This document shows, in pieces, positions 42,070-52,740 of a DNA stretch of 64,000 nt. The position numbers were made by a program, and so were the translations under genes. Position 1 is the first letter of the stretch. Every line of letters starts with the position of its first letter. The stretch is from Tetmemena sp. SeJ-2015 (lineage: Eukaryota; Ciliophora; Spirotrichea; Sporadotrichida; Oxytrichidae). The stretch covers positions 1 to 64,000 of the forward strand of contig JAJKFJ010021161.1 of assembly GCA_027382625.1 (NCBI GenBank). Reading direction: 5' to 3'. The notes under the pieces were generated by a model that saw only the letters and a list, made by a program, of their open reading frames with translations, was not told the DNA's origin and searched no databases.

Positions 42070-45000
42070 ATGTCAGGAGTTATGATGATGTAAAACGCCA
42101 ATACCTCATTCGCCCCCTCTCAAAACGGCCTTGACCGTTAGGGTTCCAACAAGCGAAACGCCAAGGCAGCCCAAAAAGAGACACTTAAGGATAAGAGAAC
42201 ACACAAAAAGCAAATGGACGAGGAAGAGGAAAAACAACAGTTTGAGGAAGAAAAGGAGGAAGAGGAAGACAGTGATGAAGAAGAAGAGATAGAAGAGGAA
42301 CCAGCCGATGAAAATGAAGCAGCCGATCAAGAAGAGTCAGGTAAGAAAACATAGGAGAAAACTTATTTCTGTTATGAATTTTATAGCCTAACCTATTGTT
42401 TTTGCAAGTTCAAAGTCACTTATAACTTTCTATAGAGGAGTTAGATTACGATATTTTTGAGGAGGACGATAAGTAAAACTTGAAGAAGCGAAAAGGCAAA
42501 GCAAGTGCACGCAAGTTATGGACCTCAAGTGTAAGTTACTAACGTGTGAACTGCCTATTTAAATCTTTCTCCTATTCAAAAAATCTATCTTTTAATTGTA
42601 CTTCTTCTTTGCAGTTTATCACTTATTAGAATGGGTGATAAGAAGATTTTTAATTTAAATTTCGCCCCTTTGGATTTGAAGCGATCAATAATTAGTAATT
42701 TCAATTATACTCTATCCCAGAATTTATATCGTAATGAGGAAGATATCTTAACTTTTGCTTAGGAAGATAAAGCCATCGAGAATCTGGTAAATAAGTATGG
42801 TACCAAAAGATGGACCTTCATAGCTCAGAAACTCAAGGAAGAGTACAAAATTAATGGCAGGACTGGGAAACAGTGCAGAGAGAGATGGATTATACAAAAA
42901 AAATATTTAACTTTACTATGCATATAGATGGCATAACCATTTAGACCCAGATATTAAGAAGGATCCGATCAGTCCCCAGGAAGAGAAGTAAATTTTTGAG
43001 GCTCATAAGAAACATGGAAACAAGTGGGCTGAGATAGCTAAACTACTCCCAGGAAGGTAAATCTAGATTTAGAGTAGTTTACAAATACGCGTTTAGGTCT
43101 GACAATTGCATCAAGAACTATTACTACTCTACTTTGAGAAAGCACTTAAGAAGAATCAATAAGGGGCTTAAATAGTGTCAAGTTATTTATTCGCGGTTTA
43201 ATTTTAAGTTAGCAAGAAGTTGGGAATCAAGATCAAGGCACTCACAGCAGACTATTTGTTCACACTGATAGAAATTTGGCTTTTATTTTTCATTTGATAA
43301 AAGAGAAGAAGGTGACCTACGACCAACTCAGAGAAATCGATCCAAAGAGATTCCAAGATCTTGAGTACACAATGAAGCTTATCTTCAATCACGAGGAGGA
43401 TTAAGTTCTTAACTCCCTCACACTGGGTCTTTAGTACAGTTAAAGAAATTTGGATTTTATTTTTCTTATCTGCAGTGTTTCCAAGCTGGATGATCAGTAA
43501 AAGAAGCAACTGGAGTAACAGTAATAGTAAATAGCATACTAGCAGCTTGTTGAATAATCGAAGCGTCGATCCCCCAGACTAAGTGGGAAGAAAAGGCTAA
43601 ACTACGCTGATGAGCTTTAGAAGCATGACTAACTCCAAATGCTAATTCAATATGTAAAGTAGTAACAGCAAAGCAAACAAAGTGGAGTACTTAAGAAAAG
43701 GAAAAGAACCAACTAAGGGGAGGATAGTGCACTAGAGGATAATGAGGAAAGTGCTGAAAGATCCCTTTATTTATTAAGTATATTTAGACCACCCAAAATT
43801 GAGCATAGAGGCGATGGCAAGAGGCCAATCAAGAGAACTGCAAAGATGGAAAGTTATGCTATGTCAGAGATTAAAAAAGACACGAACTCCAAAAAGCATC
43901 TCAAGAAGAAAGTTCTTGTTCACGATAACAAGATACACGATCTCCAACTTATTGAATTCATTAAGTGTATTATACTAATTCAGAATATTGAAAGGCAATA
44001 CTCAGATAGCATGAAATAGCAAGAGGCTTAGAAAAATTAAGAGGATGGTCAAACCTCTCATTTCATCATGCAATTTGTCAAGTAACAACAAATCCGAAAC
44101 CAAGATTTATTTAATATAAAAAGCTTTGCAACAAGAAAAGCTGAAGCAAACTGGGCGTCTATCAAGTACTACTCTAGGATCTCAAATGACTTAGCAACTC
44201 TAAATCTAAAAGTAGACATCAAGTGTGACTTTTAATCACTAAAACTAAGATTTAGAAATTCAATCGAAATAGTAATCCTTGTTCTTTAAGCATGAAGGGC
44301 TTAACAATCAATTTTCGATCAATAATCTGACAATTAACGAAAAGCAAAGTTCAGGAGGTCAACAGCCTTTGAAGTAGTAAATGCAGCACTCTCACTCCTC
44401 CATAAATCACTTAGGGAATCAAGAAGATTTGATCTTTGGGGGAAGCGGAGTGAATCCCTTGCCTCACAATTTAGGCTTTGGTAGCTTTTACCCTATGCAG
44501 TAAAATCCCCTGCAAGCAATTGGCTTGAACGCCGCTCATCATCCCCATAAATAGGTATCGGATCTAAATTTAGACTTCTAGAACTCTATCAATCTCTAGC
44601 AATCTTCACAATAGAATAGCCATCTTAAGCCTCACCCATAGTTTTCAATTTCAGATCGTTTAATTACGCCCTCAAACAACATAAACATTAACATCGACTC
44701 TTCTTGCCCTTAGCAAATAATCCTATAGTTCCCAAACGGATCTGCACCAATGTAATCCCCATACTACCTGAATCCGTTTTAATAAAAGAGCTTCATTTAC
44801 AGAGAGTCCCCTAATTTCTAATTAAACTTCAATAACTCTGGCAGCATGAGCACTCATATTTTTGGGGGAATTGGAGGCCTTAAAAATCAAGTAGATTAGC
44901 AACTCTGCGGCCTTCAACCTCATATCTAAAGCTCAGTTACGGGCTAACCTCGCCATGGGGCTGGGTTGGGGTAAAACTTTAACAATCAATAAGAGAAAGA

Positions 45001-46127
45001 GGAATGAGAACGATTCCATCAAAATCTTCAGAGTAAATTTAAGATCGATACCTAAAAATCCTCCTCTTCGTTCAACCCTTATCCCAGGCCGTAGCTAAGT
45101 ACAATAAATCAGCATAGCAGTGCTCATTCTATATCTCTAGCTTCTTAATCCTAATAACTTTTCGATCCCAGTCCTGACAAAGATTAGTCAAATTAACTTG
45201 GATAAGCTCCCATATTGGGACCCTTAGCACCAGTTTTTAGTGATATCAATAAGGAATTGTCCATGTCTTAAAATATCAGCACTTTCACGAAGAAATCAAC
45301 AAAGTCATTCATGGATACGGTGAGAAATAAGCTTCCTGCAAAGGATATGAAAATTGAAACGCTTGAGCACGATCCCGCAAATGCACTCTCGCTCTCACCT
45401 AAGTCATCTTATGGCTCAAGTATCACTCCATCTTAATTAGTAAACTTAGTCTAAGGGATCCCCATCACATCCACATCTAACCTAATGTAAACTCCAATCA
45501 GACTAGGCATGAACTAGCAGGGCTATATTCAGGCGGGCAATGGCTTGATAGTGAGAGATCTTAAATTGAGGAAGAATATGATAAGCCCAATGAATCAGTC
45601 TGTTTCGGTCTAATAGCAATAGATGAGACTAAACAATCTCATTTATTTTATCCAAACTTAGTGAGTCCAAGACCTATTGTAAAAGCACCCACTGATATAT
45701 CGAATTCTCAATTTACAGTAGGGACAACTTAAATCAAGCCAAGTCCTCGATCTGGCTTCAACACTTACCAAAAGCCTGAAGTTTCTCTTTAGCAATAGCA
45801 AAGATTGAATACTCCTATGGGCGCAGCATCGAATAAGCAATTTCATCTAGTTTTTTCTTTCTTCATTTACTATAAATAAATAATCTACCCTAAGGAAATG
45901 GCAATCAAATTTTGACCCCAAGGTAAATGATGCCTCCCAAGTTAATGACTCCAAGATAGTAGCAGTTTAGCTAATTGTAACAACTTGAGGGCACTTAAAA
46001 CCAATAACAGCAGCAACAGTAGCATGTGAATTAGTAATAAAGCTCTTAACTGAGTTAAAAGGAAGAAGTTCAAAGAGATAGAATAGAAGGAAGCATTTTG
46101 AATGCTGAGGAAAGCAGCAGCAAATGA
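42070..46127 (+). CDS. Two-repeat MYB transcription factor
   Basis: Start ATG 42070 (MSGVMMMQNANTSFAPSQN); an acidic, Glu-rich leader with an intron follows. A longer intron of about 230 nt (GTAAGT near 42532 to TTGCTTAG at 42762) joins KLWTSS to EDKAIENLVNKYG, making repeat 1: WT..ED, RWTFIAQKL, GRTGKQCRERW-HNHLDP. Repeat 2: ISPQEEKQIFEAHKKHGNKW, AEIAKLLPGRSDNCIKNYYY. This is the R2R3 DNA-binding domain of animal/plant c-Myb proteins, so a nuclear sequence-specific regulator. A 700-codon Gln/Asn-rich tail follows, with an in-frame TGA at 45005-45007 that may be a short IES. Stop at TGA 46125-46127. Confidence 0.88.
42883..42925 (+). other. IES, pointer AGATGG, 43 bp
   Basis: Sits inside the MYB repeat. 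Excision joins KQCRERW-HNHLDPDIKK, the invariant family sequence. Confidence 0.95.
43168..43208 (+). other. IES, pointer TTA, 41 bp
   Basis: Excision joins LRRINKGL-SKKLGIKIKAL after the second MYB repeat. Confidence 0.75.
43266..43294 (+). other. IES, pointer TGATA, 29 bp
   Basis: Excision joins DYLFTLI-KEKKVTYDQLRE. Its core is nearly identical to that of the IES at 43437. Confidence 0.85.
43437..43472 (+). other. IES, pointer CAGT, 36 bp, in frame
   Basis: Excision joins LTLGLQYS-VSKLDDQQ. It shares a 21-22 nt core with the IES 170 bp upstream, with one mismatch. Confidence 0.8.
43759..43785 (+). other. IES candidate, pointer AGA, 27 bp, in frame
   Basis: In-frame AT-rich insert. Excision gives NEESAER-PPKIEHRGD. 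Confidence 0.55.
45631..45653 (+). other. IES, pointer AAAC, 23 bp
   Basis: Excision joins QQMRLN-LVSPRPIVKAP, removing a TGA. Confidence 0.8.
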
Positions 46128-46260
46128 AGAGGTCATTATAACTCCTTAATGCAACTTTATTATCAACTTTAGCTTAATAAATGGTTTATGATCATAGATC
46201 TCTATAATCCTAAATTTAAATGCAGCGTAGCAATTATAATATTTAATATTCGTAGAAGAA

Positions 46261-47416
46261 ATGAGCATTTTCGTGGGAAACGTCTCGAAGAACGTCAGAA
46301 AGAGCGACCTTGTCGACGAGTTTGAAAAGTTTGGAAAATGTGAGCTCAATCAAAAGGTACTTTGAAAACTCAGCACCTCCTCCTCTCCCTAATATAAATG
46401 AAATTGCGCCTCCTTAACTTGAACAGGAAATCCGAAACTGCAAGTCAGAGCTAGACTCTGAAAGTGGTGAAGGATACTCTATGCGCCTATATAATGAGAG
46501 AGAGACTTCAATCGACTTCTCCTTTTTAATGCTTACGTGGCACCTTGCTTCCGCAACGCCCAGCTTTAACTACTCTATACTCCTCCTCCCACCTCCATTT
46601 CTACTTGTTGTTGATCCTTGCTTACACCAGCTATTTCTTCTAGGGCGCATATTGCTTCATTGAGTTCGAAAGTGAGAGAGATGCTGAGGAGGCAATGGCA
46701 GAGCTTCAAGGCAAAGATATGGGAGGACTCAGAATCAAGATTGGTACTTATCTTTGCTTTTTCTAATTAGGCTTTTCTTAGAGTGGAGCAAGAAGTCTGG
46801 AAGATTTAACCCTAAGGACAGTTCAAGACCTCAAAGAACAGAGTAAGTTTTAAAATTTAAGCTTAAATCACTATTAGGAGAAACAGAGACGATCTAAAGT
46901 GCTTCAATTGCCAAAAGACTGGGCATTTCGCCAGAGACTGCAAGTCAAGGTACCACTAGCCCATTTGTTCTAAGTTTTATTAGTAGGAGATCGAGATCTC
47001 GCTCCAACGGTGACCGAAGAAGAGGCGGCCGTGATGATAGAAGAGAGAGAAGAAGATCTTCATCCTCCAGAAGAGACAGATACCACAATGGCTCTTCCAG
47101 AAGAGATAGAAGTAGAGATAGAGGAGGCAGAGACGATAGAAGGGACAGAGATAGAGATGAGAGAAGAGGGGGCGACAGATATGGAAGAAGAAGAGATTCT
47201 CGCTCAAATGAATCTAACAGACGAGGAAGATCTGCCAGCAGCAATAAAAGCGACAGAAAGAGAAACAGAAACGGTAGCACTCCCAGAAGAGAGAGAAATG
47301 ACAGCCCAAAGATCTCACCCAAGTATTCTCCATAGAGAGCAAGCTTTAAAGACATTGAGGATTTTTATTAAAGCGTTGATAGAGAAAATGGAGAAACCAA
47401 TCATCAAACTGAGTGA
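46261..47416 (+). CDS. SR-type splicing protein (RRM, zinc knuckle, RS domain)
   Basis: Starts MSIFVGNVSKNVRKSDLVDE (RNP2 FVGNV). The RNP1 GAYCFIEFE is reached after a 46355-46647 insert. Next come KSGRFNPKDSSRP, a CCHC knuckle CFNCQKTGHFARDC, an intron, and a long RS/RD-rich tail (RRSRSRSNGDRRR onward) ending at TGA 47414-47416. This arrangement matches SRSF7/RSZ-type pre-mRNA splicing factors acting in the nucleus. Other introns lie at about 46744-46783 and 46842-46877. The large first insert has an internal exon-like piece (EIRNCKSELDSESGEGYSMR), so it may contain a cassette exon. Confidence 0.92.
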
Positions 47417-47687
47417 AAACAGATCTACCGAAAAGTCAAAAAGTAATTTTCAAAAATAACCAAAACACATTAATTTTAAGTTAAAGAATAGGCATACACA
47501 AAATATTGAAGCATATTCAAGTTTAACATTAAGTAATCAGAAAGAGTAGGCATAAAATTTAGGGAAATTTGAACAAATTCTCCGAGAATTAATATTCTAG
47601 GAGGGATATACTTCTGTTATATCTTACATTTACACACATAAGTTTATACTATAAAGGCGAAAGACTTTACTTTACTCTGATGCCTCC

Positions 47688-48941
47688 TCAATATTGAATA
47701 GGCAGCTTGCTCTTATCAAGAGAGTCAAAGTAAGGATGAAGCAAAGCCATCCTTGCAGAAATTCTCTTGTTCGGGTCTAGAGCAGTCATGCCTATCAAAA
47801 GATCTAAAGCAACTTCATCCATGTACTGAGTGTGCTCATGCATCGGTATGCCTTTCCATTTAGGAAAAGTTGGCTTGAAGTCAGGAAGCTTGAGCGCATC
47901 TGGCCAGTTGTTATCATTGGGTGTTCCTAGTACCTTGAATATCTTGAATATCTAATCGATCTCGCTATCTCCCATGAAGAGTGGTCTTTTCTGCGCCATT
48001 TCTGCGAAAATGCATCCAGTCGACCATAGATCAACTCCGAGTGAGTACTGCTTCTAGCCAAGGAGGATTTCGGGGCATCTGTACCAAAGAGTGACGACTT
48101 CGTGAGTGTAAGTTTTGATAGGGAGTCCGAAAGCTCTAGCTAAGCCAAAATCTGCTAGCTTGATGATGGTTCCAGTGGAGTCGATGAGTAAGTTTTAGGG
48201 CTTCAAGTCTCTGTGAAAAATTCTATGCGAATGCAAATACACCAAGGCTTGCAAAATCTGATAGAGAAGACTTTAGCATTGCTGAGTGGGCAAGTGAGTT
48301 CCCTTCGCTTTCAAGAACTTTTTCAGATCGAATTCAAGGTATTCAAACACCAAATACAGAGACTTTTCAGAGTTTTAAGTTAGATAAATATATCAAATCT
48401 AAAATTATAAAATATAACAACACTTAAAAGTTAAAAAAAAAATTAGAGTTCAAATTTTCCCTATATTATTACAAAAATCATTGCTTAAATAATTTATAGC
48501 AAACTGTGAGTAATTATTGATTAAATTTAAGAGTATAAAACTTCCTTGAGCCTATAAAAAGAAGATTTTTAAGAATTTTGATGGCCTTTGAGATTTTAGC
48601 TTACTCAACTATGTTTGGGTGTTTGATGCTTTTGAGGAGGGAGATTTCTCTAATAGCGGTACTTGGCACACCGTCATCCTCCTTCTCGAGTCTTATTTTC
48701 TTGAGAGCGACTGTCTCTCCAGTGACTTTGTCAATTGCCTTGTAGACCACACCATAAGTTCCCTCTCCAAGCTTTTCAAGTTTCTTATACTTATCAATCT
48801 GGGAAGCTGGCTTAGTGAAAGACTTATTCCCTCCCATGCCGGGGCCTACCATTAATTAAGTTTAAATATTATACCTGATGCACCTGGCATGCTGTTTGCT
48901 CCAGCTTGTCCTTGGAAACCAGTTCCTGCAGTTGCGTTCAT
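47688..48941 (-). CDS. Cyclin-dependent kinase, PSTAIRE type
   Basis: CDK1/CDK2-type cell-cycle kinase. Start ATG at 48941 ([20 protein letters not shown]), a Gly-rich leader, and an intron joining [12 protein letters not shown]. Motifs: [12 protein letters not shown], the cyclin-binding helix [27 protein letters not shown], the activation loop threonine in [12 protein letters not shown], and the end LPIQY. An intron (donor GTAAGC, acceptor TATAG) and a 161-bp IES flank the tiny exon piece LKEVLY in the subdomain IV region. Stop TGA 47688-47690. The leader is longer than in animal CDK1. Confidence 0.95.
48369..48529 (-). other. Long IES, pointer ACTCT, 161 bp
   Basis: AGAGT on the plus strand at 48369 and 48530. 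Excision joins [21 protein letters not shown], the expected CDK sequence. Extremely AT-rich interior with no coding sign. Confidence 0.88.
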
Positions 48942-49778
48942 GTAGTTTTGTTGTTAATAGGGGTTTGGGTCGAGATATCAATATAATTTACAATTAATTT
49001 CATGTAAATAAAGAAAAAGTATTTTATTAATTTCGATGCATTTCAAAATACTTTAATTTTAAATTTAAGTTAAAACAAGAATAATATTATATACCACATA
49101 TTTATTAAGTTGGGAATTAGCAAATTATAATTGCATTAAATTATAATGTTAATAAATAAATACCATTTATTTTATTATCTAATTTAAAACAATTATAGAG
49201 TATAAAGCAAAAATATAACTTAGATTTTCCATTGTTCAATTGCTGTAAAGAATTCAAAGCAGAATTGGAGTGCAAAATTTGTGATGCTAAGTAATGGAGG
49301 TCGCTGATGATAATTAAATTTGAATTTAAATTATAATTAGACTCATTATTTAGTAAAAATTGTAAGAATTTGGGAGATTAAATATTTTTAATATAAACTG
49401 AAATGATTTCTTGATCTGATGAATGAATAAATTAAATAATTACATTAAATTTTTTCTCAAGCAAGTTATTTCTATGACTAGCAATTTAGCGCCCTGTCTC
49501 CTTTAAGGTAAGATAATATATTTTATGAATTCTATGTTTATCAATTATTTCTCAAGCAATAGACTTCTAACTCAAAAATATATCGTGTAATAATTTTCTA
49601 ATTAACAGTATAAAACTTAAATGTAATATATTTTCATAATGTTTTTATCATTTATATGTGGTCACTTAGTTTAGTATACAATGAAAAAGAGCATAATTAT
49701 TTATTTATTAATTTATGTTTTTTGAAATATAAAACATTCTATTCCTAAGTTTTATAGATTCATAAATATAAAAATCGC

Positions 49779-49796
49779 ATTCCGCATATGCGGAAT
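49779..49796. repeat. Perfect palindrome ATTCCGCATATGCGGAAT, copy 1
   Basis: An 18-bp perfect palindrome in a G+C-poor setting. It is part of a longer direct repeat shared with copy 2 (GC before, then CNGCACTTTTT after). Confidence 0.95.
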
Positions 49797-49875
49797 CCGC
49801 ACTTTTTTTTAATAAGAAATATAGTTATTCTCATTTCATAGTATTATAGAACTAGAAAAAGTTTTAAATTGTTGC

Positions 49876-49893
49876 ATTCCGCATATGCGGAAT
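49876..49893. repeat. Perfect palindrome, copy 2
   Basis: Same 18-bp palindrome, 97 bp from copy 1, with matching flanks over about 30 bp. Confidence 0.95.
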
Positions 49894-49918
49894 CAGCACT
49901 TTTTATATAAATCAAAAT

Positions 49919-49934
49919 TTCCGCATATGCGGAA
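49919..49934. repeat. Perfect palindrome, copy 3 (16 bp)
   Basis: TTCCGCATATGCGGAA, the 16-bp core of copies 1 and 2, 43 bp after copy 2. Flanks are not shared. Confidence 0.95.
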
Positions 49935-49963
49935 TAATATTTAAATGTAGCAAATAAATCAGG

Positions 49964-51553
49964 ATTAAAATCTTTTTTCATTCTTATAATACTATCTACT
50001 TATAAAAAGTAAAGTTTATTTAAAATATATATTTTTAAACAAAGAAATTAATTCCTAGTTAAGACTTTAAAGTCCTCCTTAAATTTTTGATTTAAATTTA
50101 CCTTACTTTAATCAAACAAATATATTTTTAAGCTAGCGATAAAAGAATAGTCTAGTTCATTATTAATTTTTTCTTTAAACATATAGAAATAATTAAAGCT
50201 AAGCTATTAAGGAAAATATTTGACTGAGTCTTTATAAAGCTTAGCTTCCATTAAAGTAAAAATAATTTGTCTAAAATATATCAGTGGAAATTTTTAATAA
50301 GAGTTTTAGATATCAATTATCTTCCTTTAGATAAACAAGCTTACTCTTTTAAAATTTATAATTATATTCTTCTTAATCTACAAGAAATGCACAATCGAAA
50401 CCGCAGTTATAACTTATCTTTTTTGTTCTGCCTTATCATAGACCTAGTAAAGATCAAAGATGCCAAGTCCTCAGTTTCTCTTTTTTCTGATATTAAAACT
50501 GCAAACGAGATGATCCTAATGCTAAGATATAAAACTTTGACTCCTTAAAAAGAGAGTTATTAATTTCTTAGCTACAGCTTGATAGGCAAGCTAACTGGAA
50601 TTAACCCCTAAATTGTGAGAAGAAAATGTCTTGAAGCAATATAAAACTATCGTTCAATAAATTAAATGGCTCTTGATAATTCAGTAAGGAATAAAATTAA
50701 AGACGAGCACAAGGAGTATCTAATTTCTCAAGAAACCCTTGAATAGCAATGTGGAATGAGTATAGCTGAGAGATGTGTGATGTTCCACAGAAAATTTCCT
50801 AATCTTTTCATCTCACCTTCATGCCTTAGATAAATTTATCAACGTAATAATATCAAGAGAAAATCAATTGTCACTCTAAAGTATTCAACTCCTACTCAAC
50901 AAGAAAAGATTAAGTTCCTTGAACAAGAAATGCTTTAGAAAATACAGAGTGCTATTGACAATAAATGAGAACTCCTGTATGTTGATGAAGTGATGTTCAC
51001 AATAGCAACAAGACTAAGACTAGATTATAGCAACAGAAATACTAATATAAAAATTAAAGATAAGCTCTAGTCTTAGTAAAGCTTAGCAGTAGTTTGTGGA
51101 ATCTCGGCATCTAAAGGAGTTGAAATGTTTTACATTCATGACAGATCCATTGACACTGAGAAATTTTACGACTTCATCCTTGGGGTGCAAGAGATCTTCA
51201 AAGATAGAAAATTAACTATCATGCTTGACAACCTAAGAGTCCATCACAGTAAGCGAATTAAAGAACTCTGCAGTGATTTCTCAATCGAACTTATATTTAC
51301 GCCGCCCTACTCTCCTCAGTATAATCCAATTGAGAATTTCTTCTCTCTGTTGAAGAATTAATACAAAAGGATTAAGTTAAAGACATGTCTCAAGAATGAG
51401 AAGATAAATGCAAGGAAGCTCGTACAACAGTCATTCACTTCGATAGATGAAAGAGTTGTTCGATAGTTATGTGTGAATAAGTTAATTAAGTTAGGAATAA
51501 CTCTTAAGTGAAATTAATTCAAATATTAAATCTCATTTTGGAAAGATTTTAAT
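49964..51553 (+). mobile_element. Candidate Tc1/mariner-type germline transposon
   Basis: A single transposase ORF (50267-51511) lies between a 12-bp inverted pair, ATTAAAATCTTT at 49964 and AAAGATTTTAAT at 51542. The 1.6-kb size is right for a Tc1/mariner element, but such AT-rich 12-mers could match by chance and no clear TA duplication is seen. The right end overlaps the C-terminal codons of the neighbouring gene, so true ends remain open. Confidence 0.45.
50267..51511 (+). CDS. IS630/Tc1-mariner transposase, DD34E, one in-frame UGA
   Basis: A 414-codon frame from ATG 50267 to TGA 51509-51511, using TAA/TAG as Gln. The catalytic core is plain: LYVDEVMFTI (first Asp), TIMLDNLRVHHSKRIK (second Asp) and PPYSPQYNPIENFFSLLKN (Glu), with 34 residues between the second Asp and Glu. 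The N-terminal 200 residues contain helix-turn-helix-like sequence (LIGKLTGINPQIVRRKCLEA). A single TGA at 50966-50968 (codon 234) interrupts it just before the first Asp, so the copy is either inactivated or carries a change not read as stop. The TBE transposons of oxytrichids encode a transposase of this superfamily, but no C4A4 telomere repeats are seen here. Confidence 0.85.
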
Positions 51554-52424
51554 TTAGGCCCTCCTAATTTTAATTCAGAGCGTTGTGAGCTGTTGCATCA
51601 ATCATTAGAACATTGGATTAATGAAAGTTCTTCAAAGCTGAGCCAGGGCCATCAGCATTCTTGAATTTCTTCAGTGAAGTAACTGGAGGTGGGTTCTGCT
51701 TCTATCGTCTGGCTTTGAATACCTTAGCTGATTGTTTCATGAGCTAGAGGGCTCTGCCGTTTTTCTCTGTAAAATATGTTAAAGTAATTAAGTATAATTT
51801 TACTTGAGATGAAAGGATGACTTGTAAGTTGAGAAAGCCATTCATCTGAAATTAGAATGAAATCGCTCTTCGCAGCATCGCCGGAGGCTGCATTCCTCTT
51901 TTCTTAAGTGCTCTTAACAATGTGTATGAGGTAGTCTGGCTGGAGGGTGTTGACGACATTGAAGAAGTATTACCTATCGATTGGTTTCTACTTCTCATCC
52001 ATATCTGGTAGGAACCTCAGCAGTTCTGCATCGTCTCTAATTCCCTTGAACACTTGACGGACTGAGAGTTCATCATATTTAGGAACCTTGGTCATCTTGA
52101 CCTCTGACATCTTTAAGAGACGTTTGTCACCCTTGAGTATCTGCCTGAAGTAGTCTCGGTTCACACCATCGATTGGTGGCATGTAGTAACTCACTAAAAA
52201 TTAAAATTAGAAAAACCAATATATTTGTTTACGTATTTCGGTGAAGTATGTGTAGAGATCATGCTTCGATCTAAAGCGACCAGAGAGTTCTTGAGGTACC
52301 ACTCTCATTAAGCTCTCGTCAAAGTCGTCCTCATGAGATTGCTCGAACTCTGTCCATTTTCTTTTCGAAGATTCGAGAGGAAAAATTTTAACTAATAATA
52401 TCTGGCATTATGTTCTTCACTCAT
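51519..52424 (-). CDS. Unknown conserved-looking protein
   Basis: Minus-strand gene with probable start ATG 52424 (MSEEHNARYYQ). The frame must change once (IES near 52380-52400) to reach SSKRKWTEFEQSHEDDFDES. An intron (52200-52235) joins LYTYFTEI-LSYYMPPIDGVNRDYF, and another (51770-51807) joins HPFIS-KKNGRALQLMKQS. The tail PPPVTSLKKFKNADGPGS is followed by Gln/Asn-rich residues that may derive from the transposon end, with TGA at 51519-51521. About 260 residues, mixed charge. I recognise no family. Confidence 0.65.
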
Positions 52425-52516
52425 GATCGGACAAGTCTATTTATTCAAAATTTTAATCTTCTCCTTCTTAGTTATAATCGGCTCCTCCTTCTTGTATGAC
52501 TTAAAATATTTGAGCT

Positions 52517-52602
52517 TGTGATTTTTTATTAGGACTTTGTGATTTTTTTATCAAATTTTGTGATTATTTGTGATTATTTGTGATTTTTTGTGATTTTTTC
52601 TG
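52517..52602. repeat. Short imperfect tandem repeat, TTTGTGATTxTT units
   Basis: Five to six degenerate copies of TTTGTGATTATT or TTTGTGATTTTT in the spacer between two divergent genes. It may be promoter-associated low-complexity DNA. Confidence 0.8.
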
Positions 52603-52740
52603 ATCTGAGAGGCCTTTTTTATCTTGATTTCTGATCTTATAAAATTGATAGTTTGGGTCTGTGATTATTTAATCACAGTGACTTTAATGATAGTTGTAGA
52701 TTAATTGATAAGAGTATTTAATAATAACTTATATTAAATA

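Larger units (their letters stand above)
48960..50266. other. AT-rich stretch upstream of the transposase
   Basis: About 1.3 kb of very AT-rich DNA with no gene. The only structure is the three palindromes between 49779 and 49934, and possibly a left terminal repeat at 49964-49975. Confidence 0.5.

Noticed and set aside
42532..42762. A separate coding exon (SLSLIRMGDKKIFNLNF)
   Set aside because: Open only because the code is permissive; splicing GTAAGT to TTGCTTAG yields the canonical MYB WTxxED start.
45830..45925. IES with pointer GCAAT in the MYB tail
   Set aside because: The joined frame ends quickly and bypasses the Gln-rich C-terminus; the real junction was left open.
46945..47355. 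Long ORFs in other frames over the SR protein's RS domain
   Set aside because: Shadows of the Arg/Ser/Asp repeats; the RS frame continues from the zinc knuckle through a proper intron.
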